Origin: CANLBN01 sp050633525
GTDB taxonomy: Bacteria > Pseudomonadota > Gammaproteobacteria > Pseudomonadales > Cellvibrionaceae
Assembly (NCBI GenBank): GCA_050633525.1
Contig: JBOEGR010000022.1
Coordinates: 1 to 64,000 of the forward strand
DNA length: 64,000 bases
Direction of reading: 5' to 3'
This document shows, one piece after another, positions 36,884 through 45,430 of this stretch; positions within the stretch are counted from its first letter, which is position 1; the number at the start of each line of letters is the position of its first letter. The position numbers were made by a program, and so were the translations under genes. The notes under the pieces are model-generated. The model was not told where the DNA came from. It saw only the letters and a program-made list of their open reading frames with translations, and ran no database searches.

Positions 36884-38263
36884 ATGTTTTCAAACTCAGC
36901 ACTTAAAAAAGCACTTAAGCTTTCGGCAGTTGTTTGTTCAACTGTTGCCGTTACACTTGGTGCTAATTCCGCACTGGCATTAAAGCCCGAAAAAACAACA
37001 TTAAAGTTTGGCTTTATTAAGCTAACCGATATGGCTCCACTTGCCATCGCAAATGAACTGGGTTACTTCGAGGACGAAGGTTTAGAAGTTGAGCTCGAAG
37101 CACAAGCAAACTGGAAAGTATTGCTTAATGGCGTGATCGATGGCCAACTCGATGGTGCGCACATGCTAGCAGGCCAGCCTTTGGCCGCCACAATTGGCTA
37201 TGGTACGAAAGCCGATATCATCACGCCTTTCAGTATGGATTTAAATGGTAATGGTATTACTGTTTCAAATGCTGTTTGGGCTGAGATGAAAAAAAATATT
37301 CCTCATGAAAATGGTAAGCCTGTACATCCTATTAAAGCAGATTACTTGAAGCCCGTTGTTGATAACTACAATGCATCCGGTAAGCCTTTTAATATGGGTA
37401 TGGTATTCCCCGTTTCGACTCATAACTACGAACTGCGTTACTGGTTAGCTGCTGGTGGTATCCATCCCGGATATTATGCGCCCCACAAAGGTGACACCAA
37501 AGGCCAAATTGATGCACAAGCTTTTCTATCCGTTACACCGCCACCACAAATGCCTGCAACTTTAGAAGCTGGCACTATCTATGGTTACTGTGTAGGTGAA
37601 CCTTGGAACCAACAAGCTGTATTTAAAGGTATTGGCGTACCCGTTATTACAGACTACGAAATCTGGAAAAACAACCCAGAAAAAGTATTTGGTATTACAA
37701 AAGAGTTCGCAGAAAAATATCCGGATACAACCACGGCTGTGGTTAAAGCATTAATCCGTGCGGCTATGTGGTTAGATGCAGACAACAATGCAAACCGTCC
37801 CGAAGCAGTAAAGTATTTATCTAAGCCTTACTACGTTGGTGCGGACTACGATGTTATTGCTAACTCTATGACCGGCACATTCGAATATGAGAAAGGCGAT
37901 AAGCGTGAAGTACCTGACTTCAATGTATTCTTCCGTTATAACGCAACTTATCCATATTACTCAGATGCTATTTGGTACTTAACACAAATGCGTCGCTGGG
38001 GCCAAATTTCTGAAGCCAAAACAGATGACTGGTATAAAGATGTAGCGAAGAAAGTGTATCGCTCTGACTTATACACTAAAGCGGCAAAACTACTAATCGA
38101 AGAAGGCGAAGCTGATGCGAAAGACTTCCCGAACTTTGACACTGAAACTGGTTTCAAACCACCTCAACCTGACTTTCTTGATGGTATTACTTATGACGGC
38201 AGCAAGCCAACAGAGTATATCAACAAAATGAAAATTGGATTGAGAGCCGATCAAGTCTTGTAA
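36884..38263 (+). CDS. nrtA: Nitrate ABC transporter, periplasmic binding protein
   Basis: CmpA/NrtA family. The frame opens at 36755 but overlaps the sigma-54 promoter. The ATG at 36884 after AGGAGAAAAATAC gives a Sec signal peptide (ALKLSAVVCSTVAVTLGANSALA) and a 459-aa protein. Family segments are LKFGFIKLTDMAPLAIANEL, GVIDGQLDGAHMLAGQPLA, YGYCVGEPWNQQAVFKGIGV and RWGQISEAKTDDWYKDVA. Nitrate is favoured over bicarbonate because nasA and nirBD share the regulatory signals. First gene of nrtABC. Confidence 0.9.
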   Translation: MFSNSALKKALKLSAVVCSTVAVTLGANSALALKPEKTTLKFGFIKLTDMAPLAIANELGYFEDEGLEVELEAQANWKVLLNGVIDGQLDGAHMLAGQPLAATIGYGTKADIITPFSMDLNGNGITVSNAVWAEMKKNIPHENGKPVHPIKADYLKPVVDNYNASGKPFNMGMVFPVSTHNYELRYWLAAGGIHPGYYAPHKGDTKGQIDAQAFLSVTPPPQMPATLEAGTIYGYCVGEPWNQQAVFKGIGVPVITDYEIWKNNPEKVFGITKEFAEKYPDTTTAVVKALIRAAMWLDADNNANRPEAVKYLSKPYYVGADYDVIANSMTGTFEYEKGDKREVPDFNVFFRYNATYPYYSDAIWYLTQMRRWGQISEAKTDDWYKDVAKKVYRSDLYTKAAKLLIEEGEADAKDFPNFDTETGFKPPQPDFLDGITYDGSKPTEYINKMKIGLRADQVL

Positions 38264-38277
38264 TCTACAATAAACCC

Positions 38278-38323
38278 GCATCGTCATTATTTTAACTTAG
38301 TTCAGGTTAAATAATGACGATGC
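38278..38323 (+). terminator. Intercistronic hairpin 1 (nrtA/nrtB), leaky terminator
   Basis: Perfect 15-bp stem GCATCGTCATTATTT / AAATAATGACGATGC with a 16-nt loop, starting 15 nt after the nrtA stop and followed by TTTTAAT. It can act as a partial terminator or a 3'-end stabiliser, raising binding protein over permease. Confidence 0.75.
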
Positions 38324-38371
38324 TTTTAATGAACTATTGATTAACAACTATTTCTTTTATTACTCGATACT

Positions 38372-38420
38372 AAATAATGTTAAAAAATTATTTTCAGAAG
38401 ATAATTTTTTAACATTATTT
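38372..38420 (+). repeat. Intercistronic hairpin 2 (nrtA/nrtB), AT-rich
   Basis: Perfect 20-bp AT-rich inverted repeat (38372-38391 with 38401-38420) and a 9-nt loop, ending 23 nt before the nrtB ATG. The stem is long enough to hinder ribosome access or recruit RNase III. It is unusual to find two large hairpins in one operon gap. Confidence 0.7.
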
Positions 38421-38443
38421 TTACAGCAGAAACGGAAACGATT

Positions 38444-39448
38444 ATGAGCATTGCTGCACTTTTTAAACAGCCTCTTCAGCCGATCATTAATGCATATGAA
38501 GAAGGCATTAGCCGTGATCAAATTGCTAATATACTCAAAGCGATTGGATTACCTATCATCGGGCTCTTAGTATTCCTATTACTATGGCAGCAAGCATCTA
38601 ACAATATTGTCACATCATTAGGTAATTTTCCCGGCCCAGCTGAAGTGGTATCACAATTTAAAAACCTTGTTGGCGAGCACAAAGAAGAGCGAGCAAAAGT
38701 CGAAAAAAAATATGAACGACAACGTGTTCGAAATGAAAAAAAATTAGAAAGAAACCCTGATGCAGAAATTACATGGAGAGACTATAAAAGTCGCGTCACC
38801 TTCTTTGATCAAATCGGCACGAGCCTGTTTACCGTATTGTGTGGTTTTTTGGTGGCTACCTTAATCGCCATTCCGGTAGGTATTATTATTGGCTTGAGTG
38901 CCAATACTTATGCCGCCATCAACCCTATTATTCAAACACTGAAACCCGTCTCACCCCTTGCATGGTTACCATTAGTGACCATGGTTGTGAGTGCGGTTTA
39001 TGTGTCGGATGATCCAACCGTATCCAAGTCATTTTTAGTCTCGATGATTACCGTATCGCTTTGTTGCTTATGGCCCACCATGATCAATACTGCGGTTGGT
39101 GTTGCCGGTGTTAGCAAAGATTTAAATAACGTCAGCCAAGTATTGCGCTTGGGATGGTTAACTCATGTGCGCAAAATCGTACTGCCCTTTGCGGTTCCGA
39201 TGATCTTCACTGGTATGCGTTTATCTATCGGTATTGCCTGGATGGTATTAATCGCCGCCGAAATGCTGTCACAGAACCCTGGCCTAGGGAAGTTTGTTTG
39301 GGATGAGTTCCAGAATGGTAGCTCAAATTCACTTGGACGTATTATGGTCGCCATTATTGTTATTGGTTTAATTGGGTTTTTATTAGACCGTCTTATGTTG
39401 ATGATTCAACAATGGGTTAATTGGGATAAATCGGCAGTAGTACGCTAG
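38444..39448 (+). CDS. nrtB: Nitrate ABC transporter permease
   Basis: 334 aa inner-membrane permease, about six TM segments (first: IIGLLVFLLLWQQAS). A charged insertion of about 40 residues (HKEERAKVEKKYERQRVRNE), as in nitrate-type permeases, lies before the permease core. The EAA-type loop is in VLRLGWLTHVRKIVLPFAVP. Pairs with nrtC 16 nt downstream. Confidence 0.92.
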   Translation: MSIAALFKQPLQPIINAYEEGISRDQIANILKAIGLPIIGLLVFLLLWQQASNNIVTSLGNFPGPAEVVSQFKNLVGEHKEERAKVEKKYERQRVRNEKKLERNPDAEITWRDYKSRVTFFDQIGTSLFTVLCGFLVATLIAIPVGIIIGLSANTYAAINPIIQTLKPVSPLAWLPLVTMVVSAVYVSDDPTVSKSFLVSMITVSLCCLWPTMINTAVGVAGVSKDLNNVSQVLRLGWLTHVRKIVLPFAVPMIFTGMRLSIGIAWMVLIAAEMLSQNPGLGKFVWDEFQNGSSNSLGRIMVAIIVIGLIGFLLDRLMLMIQQWVNWDKSAVVR

Positions 39449-39464
39449 ACATTAGGAGAACAAG

Positions 39465-40313
39465 ATGAAAAACCATTTTTTAGAAATTACAGACGCTAGT
39501 ATAGAGTTCCCTACCCCTAAAGGGCCTTTTAAAGCACTGGATAAAATTAGTTTAGGTATTGAGAAAGGTGAGTTTGTTTCTCTCATTGGACACTCAGGTT
39601 GTGGTAAATCCACTGTACTTAATATTGTAGCAGGGCTATATCAAGCCACTGAAGGCGGCGTTATTTTAGAGGGAAAAGAAGTAAATGAACCCGGCCCTGA
39701 GCGAGCTGTAGTATTTCAAAACCATTCATTACTGCCTTGGTTAACGGCCTATCAGAATGTTGAATTAGCAGTCAAACAAGTGTTTCAAAAAACAAAAAAC
39801 AAAGCAGAAATGAAAGACTGGATTGAACACAAGCTAACCCTTGTACATATGGAACATGCTATGCACAAACGTCCCGATGAAATATCAGGTGGTATGAAGC
39901 AGCGCGTGGGGATTGCACGTGCATTAGCGATGGAGCCTAAAGTGTTACTAATGGATGAACCTTTTGGTGCACTGGATGCATTGACTCGCGCTCACCTACA
40001 AGACTCTGTTATGGAGATTCAGAATGAACTGGGCAACACCGTTATCATGATTACTCATGATGTTGACGAAGCTGTATTACTGTCAGATCGTATCGTTATG
40101 ATGACTAACGGCCCCGCAGCTACCATTGGTGAGATTCTTAAAGTGGAGCTAGAAAGGCCAAGAGATCGCTTATCCCTTGCCGATGATGCTCAATATAATC
40201 ACTACCGATCCGAAGTACTTCGTTTCTTATATGAGAAACAACGCAAGGTAGAGTCATTTGAAGAGGCCAAAAAAAAAGTGGGTGAAAACAAAGGTTCAAC
40301 TAAAGTCGCCTGA
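39465..40313 (+). CDS. nrtC: Nitrate ABC transporter ATP-binding protein
   Basis: 282 aa single-domain ATPase (NrtD/NasD size, without the NrtC solute-binding fusion). Walker A is GHSGCGKSTVLN, the Q-loop VFQNHSLLPWL, the signature ISGGMKQRVGIARAL, Walker B VLLMDEPFGALD and the H-loop ITHDVDEA. Last gene of the transporter operon. Confidence 0.93.
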   Translation: MKNHFLEITDASIEFPTPKGPFKALDKISLGIEKGEFVSLIGHSGCGKSTVLNIVAGLYQATEGGVILEGKEVNEPGPERAVVFQNHSLLPWLTAYQNVELAVKQVFQKTKNKAEMKDWIEHKLTLVHMEHAMHKRPDEISGGMKQRVGIARALAMEPKVLLMDEPFGALDALTRAHLQDSVMEIQNELGNTVIMITHDVDEAVLLSDRIVMMTNGPAATIGEILKVELERPRDRLSLADDAQYNHYRSEVLRFLYEKQRKVESFEEAKKKVGENKGSTKVA

Positions 40314-40350
40314 TACAAAATTTTAAAGGACAACTCACTACAATAAATAC

Positions 40351-40402
40351 AACATCAACTCCACTTTTGAAATCATAAATAGAATACAGTGGGGTTGATG
40401 TT
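40351..40402. repeat. 15-bp inverted repeat after the transporter operon
   Basis: AACATCAACTCCACT (40351-40365) and AGTGGGGTTGATGTT (40388-40402) pair with one G-T wobble around a 22-nt loop, 37 nt after the nrtC stop. It probably marks the operon end, though no T-tract follows. The rest of the 343-nt gap before the FNR-type gene holds no gene I can support; an 80-codon reverse frame looks spurious. Confidence 0.55.
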
Positions 40403-40656
40403 CATACCACGGTCTTAATATTGACACCATTCGTATTCTAACTGCCCTTAAGCCTAATAGCTCCTCACACCGACATAACCTTCTGATTTTATTCACATAA
40501 ACAGTTATTTTCGATTCATCTACCCAATAACTCACTGCCCAGCCTACCATGCAATAAGTATGTCTGGTATTTGAAGGCAAAATCTAGGATGATTAGCTGT
40601 GTTTATTATCAATAACACACTTATTTAGCTCTCACTATTCAATTCTATGGTAGATA

Positions 40657-41412
40657 ATGGCTATGTCTGTCAGTAAATTGTTACCCAAAAATGATACCTC
40701 CACCGTTTGTCACCACGACAAACAGATATCCTGCAGCAATTGCCGCTTATCGAATTTGTGCTTACCACTCAGCCTAGAATTAGATGAGTTAAATCAAATT
40801 GACGACGTTATCTTGCGCGATAAACCCCTACATAAGGGCCAGTATCTCTACGAAAATGGTAGGCCATTTACTTCTATTTTTGCAGTAAGATCAGGCAGCG
40901 TAAAGTCCACTTACCTATCCGAAGAAGGAGAAGAACAGATCACTGGATTTTACCTTCCCGGAGAAATATTGGGCATGGATGGGCTGAGTAATAATACCTA
41001 TGTCAATTCTGCTGTTGCACTAGAAACTTCTTCCATCTGTGAAATACCATTCGATAAATTAGAAGTATTAAGCCAAGCAATCCCTTCTCTACAAAGGCAT
41101 TTTTTCCAATTGATGAGCCGAGAGATCACAAATGATCAACAACTGATTACACTATTAACAAAAGGCTCATCAGAGCAACGTATTGCTGCGTTGTTATTGA
41201 GTTTATCTAGCCGAAACAAACGACGACAGCTTTCAAACACAGAATTTCTCTTGCCCATGTCGAGAACGGATTTAGGTAACTACTTAGGCCTCACCATTGA
41301 AACTGTAAGTCGCACATTTTCACGTTTACAAAAAAGCAATATCATCAGTACCGATCGTCGCTTAGTGAACATACTAAAATTTGACCAATTAAAATCTATT
41401 GCTGCTGGATGA
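40657..41412 (+). CDS. fnr: FNR/ANR-type oxygen-sensing regulator
   Basis: 251 aa. The N-terminal cysteine cluster CSNCRLSNLC plus a fourth Cys in LETSSICEIPFD give the four ligands of an oxygen-labile 4Fe-4S cluster. A cyclic-nucleotide-type beta barrel (GSVKSTYLSEEGEEQITGF) leads to the C-terminal HTH MSRTDLGNYLGLTIETVSRTFSRLQ, with the E..SR recognition residues that read TTGAT half-sites. A matching box occurs in front of the adjacent uspA (41988). Confidence 0.93.
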   Translation: MAMSVSKLLPKNDTSTVCHHDKQISCSNCRLSNLCLPLSLELDELNQIDDVILRDKPLHKGQYLYENGRPFTSIFAVRSGSVKSTYLSEEGEEQITGFYLPGEILGMDGLSNNTYVNSAVALETSSICEIPFDKLEVLSQAIPSLQRHFFQLMSREITNDQQLITLLTKGSSEQRIAALLLSLSSRNKRRQLSNTEFLLPMSRTDLGNYLGLTIETVSRTFSRLQKSNIISTDRRLVNILKFDQLKSIAAG

Positions 41413-41430
41413 AGCAAACTTCAACTTACT

Positions 41431-41928
41431 TCATCTTTCACTTGAGTGACTTTTAACAGGTACAAGTAATACTGGCTTACTTGAACGGTTGATCACCTTA
41501 TTCGCTACCGAACCTACTAAAAAATTATCTAAAGTACTGTGACTATTGCTCCCTAATACAATAATGTCCGCATCCATTTTCTCAGCAGTTTTAATGATCG
41601 TTGTAGCGGGAATACCTTCTAAAATATAAGACTGAAACTGCTCTCCGGGCAATTCGTCTTCTAGCTTTTTCTTATATAGTGACTCCATCTTCATATTAAT
41701 ATTCTTATACGCTTCATCCATAGACTGTTTATAAAATTCTTCTAGCGAACCACTGGGAAAATAAATACTAACCGCTGCTGCCGCAGTGGTACCTAATGGC
41801 TCGACAACGTGTAAAAAAAGCAATTTTGCTTGATATTGCTTAGCCAAATTAAGCGCTACTTGAAATACAACAGACGAACCTTCATTAATATCCGTTGCAT
41901 AGAGTATTGTTTTGATTGATTTAGACAT
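41431..41928 (-). CDS. uspA: Universal stress protein
   Basis: 165 aa single USP domain: KTILYATDINEGSSVVFQVALNLAKQY, LLFLHVVEPL and the C-terminal IIVLGSNSHSTLDNFLVGSVANKV. The ATP-binding signature G-2x-G-9x-G(S/T) has Ser in place of the second Gly, so nucleotide binding is uncertain. Convergent with the FNR gene, and an FNR-type box lies 59 nt upstream of its start, suggesting low-oxygen induction as for usp genes in pseudomonads. Confidence 0.9.
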   Translation of the reverse strand: MSKSIKTILYATDINEGSSVVFQVALNLAKQYQAKLLFLHVVEPLGTTAAAAVSIYFPSGSLEEFYKQSMDEAYKNINMKMESLYKKKLEDELPGEQFQSYILEGIPATTIIKTAEKMDADIIVLGSNSHSTLDNFLVGSVANKVINRSSKPVLLVPVKSHSSER

Positions 41929-41987
41929 ATCTCACTCTCTTTTCTAATAGTTAAGCTCTAGCATAATCTTACTTTTAGTAAAGAATT

Positions 41988-42001
41988 TTGATTTAAGTCA
42001 A
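41988..42001. promoter_or_regulatory. FNR/ANR box between uspA and the PNPOx-like gene
   Basis: TTGAT-TTAA-GTCAA differs from the consensus TTGAT-N4-ATCAA by one base and sits in the larger near-palindrome TTTTGATTTAAGTCAAAA. Its spacing fits control of uspA on the reverse strand. It is too close to the forward gene to activate it unless that gene starts downstream (ATG at 42036). Confidence 0.65.
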
Positions 42002-42008
42002 AATAAAA

Positions 42009-42620
42009 ATGAAAAATGTAGTCAATAATACCGCCATGGAAAACAACCAGAACCGCATATTGTCGAAGGCATTATCGCAACTCAATACTTTTATTGATGA
42101 AGCAAAGCAATTTGGCAATGAAAATGCTAATTGTTGTTTTCTTGCCACTAGCGATAGTGACAAATGCCCTAGCGGAAGAATTATTACCATCCAAGATATA
42201 AATGATAGCAGCTTACTGTTTTTAGCTAATCGATACAGTGGAAAAATAATACAGCTAAAAGACAACCCGCAAGTAGGTCTATGCTTTTATTGGCCAGAGA
42301 TAAAAATCCAAGTGACAATTGAGGGTAGTGTTACCACTATTAAAGAAGATATAGCAAAAACATTATGGAAGAAACGCGACTATTATGCACAGGTTAGCGC
42401 ATGGACGGCCAATAGCATCGATCAAAGTGACATGGAAAGGCAAAAAAGAGAAATAAAAAAGCGTTTCGATTCATCCAAACTGCCTATGGCCAGATCATGG
42501 GCTGGCTTTTCAATTCAGCCTCAACGTATAGAGTTTTTTCATACCAATTGGAGAAAAACTAAAAAAAGAGAACGCTTCCAGAAAGGTAATCAAGGGTGGA
42601 TAAAAGAAGAGCATTACTAA
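42009..42620 (+). CDS. PdxH-like flavin-binding oxidase
   Basis: 203 aa paralogue of pyridoxamine-phosphate oxidase (compare 27944). FMN-fold signs are SGRIITIQDINDSSLLFLAN, YSGKIIQLKDNPQVGLCFYW and VTIEGSVTTI. The C-terminus is PMARSWAGFSIQPQRIEFFH, but the canonical RxHDR-type substrate motif is missing (WRKTKKRERF). It is therefore probably not a true PNP oxidase. The start is uncertain: ATG 42009 or 42036. Confidence 0.75.
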   Translation: MKNVVNNTAMENNQNRILSKALSQLNTFIDEAKQFGNENANCCFLATSDSDKCPSGRIITIQDINDSSLLFLANRYSGKIIQLKDNPQVGLCFYWPEIKIQVTIEGSVTTIKEDIAKTLWKKRDYYAQVSAWTANSIDQSDMERQKREIKKRFDSSKLPMARSWAGFSIQPQRIEFFHTNWRKTKKRERFQKGNQGWIKEEHY

Positions 42621-42711
42621 AGGTTATTAAAAGATACCGCTAAACCTAAGCGCTAAAAAATTACTCTTAACAAGCCAACAAGAGATTGTATTTATTATCC
42701 AACAACTAAGC

Positions 42712-43578
42712 CTATTTGCTCCTATAAGGAATATCACAATAGCTAATAGTGTTACCTAGATCAACACCATGTTGCTTTAAATATAAGGCAATAGAATTGA
42801 GTGACAAGGTACTATTTGGCGTCGGGCCAACAAAGACATGCTTTACGGGGATAGCGTTCTGCTCTTTTAGTAATTGATTATCAACTAAAGGGAATTGATA
42901 ATAGGGAATCATCATAGAGGTACCTTCCCTGAAATGAACCGGCTCACCTAGATAGTCTGTTATGGCTGGGGAAACCAAGCGCCATTCATCTTCTTCAACA
43001 AAAGAGGGATGCTTCAATAACGCAGCAATTTTTAGCATGTCAGCTTCTATCTGATTAAATAGCGAATCAAAATCAGCAAGGGCTACGTTTAACTCTCGTC
43101 CTTGTGCAATATGGAGTAAATTTTCAATAACATCATTAATCAGGGCAACCTGCTTATCTCGTTGATAGATACAAGCCCCGAGCTGAAAACCTCGAGGCTT
43201 TGCTAGACTGACAATATCTTCCGTTTTAAAACCAATACTGACCCCCTTTCCTATTTGACTATAGCCACGCCATTGACTTAATAAATTGCCATTGGCCCTA
43301 AATGATATCGCAAAGACCATATGCCCATTGGCAACTCGATGCGACATCCAATCAATAAATTGATTTAAAAATTTCTTATGATGCTGAAATGATTCACTAC
43401 AATCTTTCAGCAAACTAATAATATACTGCAGTTCAGCTGAATCATTCATATAACGGACATCACTAGCCCATATAGATTGGCTCTCAACAATCCCTTTTAA
43501 GCCGCTAATAGTCGTATAGTGATAAAGTAACTCTTCGGGAGTATCGGAGTAGAGGGACTGTGCTATTTTCTGAATCAT
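42712..43578 (-). CDS. DUF2971 family protein
   Basis: 288 aa cytosolic protein of unknown function. Typical opening of DUF2971: LLYHYTTISGLKGIVESQSIWASDVRYMNDSAEL, with VFAISFRANGNLLSQWRGYS and the later EEDEWRLVS. Such proteins often sit in accessory or defence regions, but no partner is adjacent here. Lies between a PNPOx-like gene and a diguanylate cyclase. Confidence 0.8.
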   Translation of the reverse strand: MIQKIAQSLYSDTPEELLYHYTTISGLKGIVESQSIWASDVRYMNDSAELQYIISLLKDCSESFQHHKKFLNQFIDWMSHRVANGHMVFAISFRANGNLLSQWRGYSQIGKGVSIGFKTEDIVSLAKPRGFQLGACIYQRDKQVALINDVIENLLHIAQGRELNVALADFDSLFNQIEADMLKIAALLKHPSFVEEDEWRLVSPAITDYLGEPVHFREGTSMMIPYYQFPLVDNQLLKEQNAIPVKHVFVGPTPNSTLSLNSIALYLKQHGVDLGNTISYCDIPYRSK

Positions 43579-43640
43579 AGATCGGTAAAGGCAATATGTT
43601 AACTAACAGTATATAAACTTCGCTTAGTTGCTCTATTGGT

Positions 43641-44555
43641 TTAACCCGTATCAGCTAAGCGGATAGTATTTCGGTCTTTCTTAGCTGAGTATAAAGCGGT
43701 ATCCGCCTCTTTGTACATGAGTTCTTCAAGATTACTATTAGAATTGGGCACGAGTGAGCTAATTCCTGCGCTAATCGTCACCCTCTTCTGGTGATCAGGT
43801 AAGTTCATCTCCAAATTATAAACATGCTGTTTGATTGCATCAGCAATACGGAAAGACTGGTCCTTTGATGTGTTAGCCAGCACCAAGGCAAATTCATCCC
43901 CTCCTATTCTGGCAACAACATCACCTGGCCGGCGAGCATGGTGTTGAATAATTTTAGCAATATTAACCAAGCATTGATCGCCTGCTTGATGCCCAAAATA
44001 ATCGTTATAAAATTTAAAGTGATCGATATCAATAATTACTATACTAATTTCAGTCTGATGCCGAAGTGCTCGAGCAAACTCTTCAGCGGCAAACATATCT
44101 AAACCTCGACGATTATATAAACCGGTTAAAGGATCTTCTAAAGATAACTTTTCAGCCTTTTTCTCAACAAGCTTATTACGGGTGATATTTTGATGGGAAA
44201 TAACAAAGCGATTAGGAGTGTTCTTTAAAGGCACTGCTCGTAACAAATACCAACGGTCTTCCTTAGAAGCATGGCAAGGATACTCATGAATAAAGAAGGA
44301 AACTTTATTTTCGATAACGGCGTTTAAGCCATTTTCAACATTAATAGAGTCTTGATCGCCATCTTCAGCGGCAGCGTGACATACAGATAAATAATTAAAT
44401 TGGGACCAATCTGTTCTCTGATCTCCACCATTTTCAATAGCAAATTCTCTCCAAGCCTGATTGGCATATTGAATCATTCCTTTCTCATCAATAACGACAA
44501 TATGAGCATCGAGTGAATCTAATATTGCGTTTGAGGTTTTATTTTCGATACCCAT
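43641..44555 (-). CDS. PAS-GGDEF diguanylate cyclase
   Basis: 304 aa, cytosolic. A PAS domain at about 10-130 (LDAHIVVIDEKGMIQYANQAW) precedes a GGDEF domain with intact ARIGGDEFALVLA and an upstream RPGD (RxxD) site, so product inhibition by c-di-GMP is expected. The DPLTGLYNRRGLD start motif is present. Preceded by purine-rich tandem repeats carrying several ribosome-site-like motifs (44560-44589). Confidence 0.92.
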   Translation of the reverse strand: MGIENKTSNAILDSLDAHIVVIDEKGMIQYANQAWREFAIENGGDQRTDWSQFNYLSVCHAAAEDGDQDSINVENGLNAVIENKVSFFIHEYPCHASKEDRWYLLRAVPLKNTPNRFVISHQNITRNKLVEKKAEKLSLEDPLTGLYNRRGLDMFAAEEFARALRHQTEISIVIIDIDHFKFYNDYFGHQAGDQCLVNIAKIIQHHARRPGDVVARIGGDEFALVLANTSKDQSFRIADAIKQHVYNLEMNLPDHQKRVTISAGISSLVPNSNSNLEELMYKEADTALYSAKKDRNTIRLADTG

Positions 44556-44559
44556 ACCT

Positions 44560-44589
44560 CCCCAAACTACACCTCCTCAACCTACACCT
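44560..44589 (-). repeat. Tandem 15-mers with repeated ribosome-site motifs
   Basis: On the reverse strand AGGTGTAGGTTGAGG is followed directly by AGGTGTAGTTTGGGG (13 of 15 identical), then AGGT and the ATG of the diguanylate cyclase. Further upstream are looser copies (TAGGTTCAGGAG, TACAGGATGAGA). Several AGG/GAGG motifs compete as Shine-Dalgarno sites. The gap on to 44957 holds only a weak CTTAGG/CCTAAG hairpin near 44915. Confidence 0.55.
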
Positions 44590-44957
44590 TCTCATCCTGT
44601 ACATCCTATCGCTCCTGAACCTACTCTTTGTAACAGCATTTAGTCTTATTATCCTTGTTACAAAATAGTGCCTATTGAGACAGACACCACACTGCTAGTC
44701 ATTAGCATAAGTAATGTACTCATTTATGCGAGGACTTACTAAGACTTAATCACTATATACACAGATACATTAAATAGATAATGGTTATAAATAGACTTGA
44801 AAGCAGAGTAAGCTCAATGGGCTTTAAAGAACCAAAACCGTGCTACTGATGAAGAATTCACGCTAAAAAAAACAATAAAAAATCATTACAAATGAAAATA
44901 AATTAAGCCTACCTTAGGTCATCACATGAATCTCCTAAGATTATTATTTATAAGATA

Positions 44958-44984
44958 TAAAAAAGGGGCGTCAAACGCCCCAAC
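44958..44984 (-). terminator. Terminator of the nirBD operon
   Basis: On the reverse strand GGGGCG-TTTGA-CGCCCC is followed by TTTTTTATAT, a textbook intrinsic terminator about 90 nt after the nirD stop. Confidence 0.9.
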
Positions 44985-45071
44985 TAGTGCAGAGAACACT
45001 ATGGCTTGTAGCTCTAAGCTACAAATTTTTCTGATACAAGATCTATGAATAAAACGAGTATCAATAAAGCT

Positions 45072-45401
45072 TTAAGCTGCTTGCAACTGGATTTCACCGC
45101 CAGACACACGTACCGGATAAGTCTTAACTGACTGCTCCGCATCTTCAAGGCAAGCACCCGACACCAAACTGAAGTGCTGTTTATAAAGAGGCGAAGCAAC
45201 AACAACCTCATCACCAATCGAGCCTATCAGGCCTCTTGACAATACATTGGCCTTGCCTATCGGGTCATAGTTTGAAATTGCATACACTTTACTGTCTAGC
45301 CTGGTTTTAAAAATAGCGACTTGTTCCTTGTCAACCAAAGCACATACACCGGTACCTGCAATTAAGTCTGACTCTTTACACACTGTAATCCAATTGCTCA
45401 T
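45072..45401 (-). CDS. nirD: Nitrite reductase (NADH) small subunit
   Basis: 109 aa Rieske-fold protein partnering NirB: MSNWITVCKESDLIAGTGVC, VAIFKTRLDSKVYAISNYDP, VASPLYKQHFSL. The Rieske Fe-S ligands are absent (NYDPIGKANV where CxH would be), as normal for NirD. Follows nirB by 30 nt. Confidence 0.93.
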   Translation of the reverse strand: MSNWITVCKESDLIAGTGVCALVDKEQVAIFKTRLDSKVYAISNYDPIGKANVLSRGLIGSIGDEVVVASPLYKQHFSLVSGACLEDAEQSVKTYPVRVSGGEIQLQAA

Positions 45402-45430
45402 ATTTTTTCTCTGTAAAATAATGTTAAAGA

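Noticed and set aside
40338..40580. 80-codon reverse frame after nrtC
   Set aside because: Cys/Arg-rich random-looking sequence overlapping a long inverted repeat; no family features.
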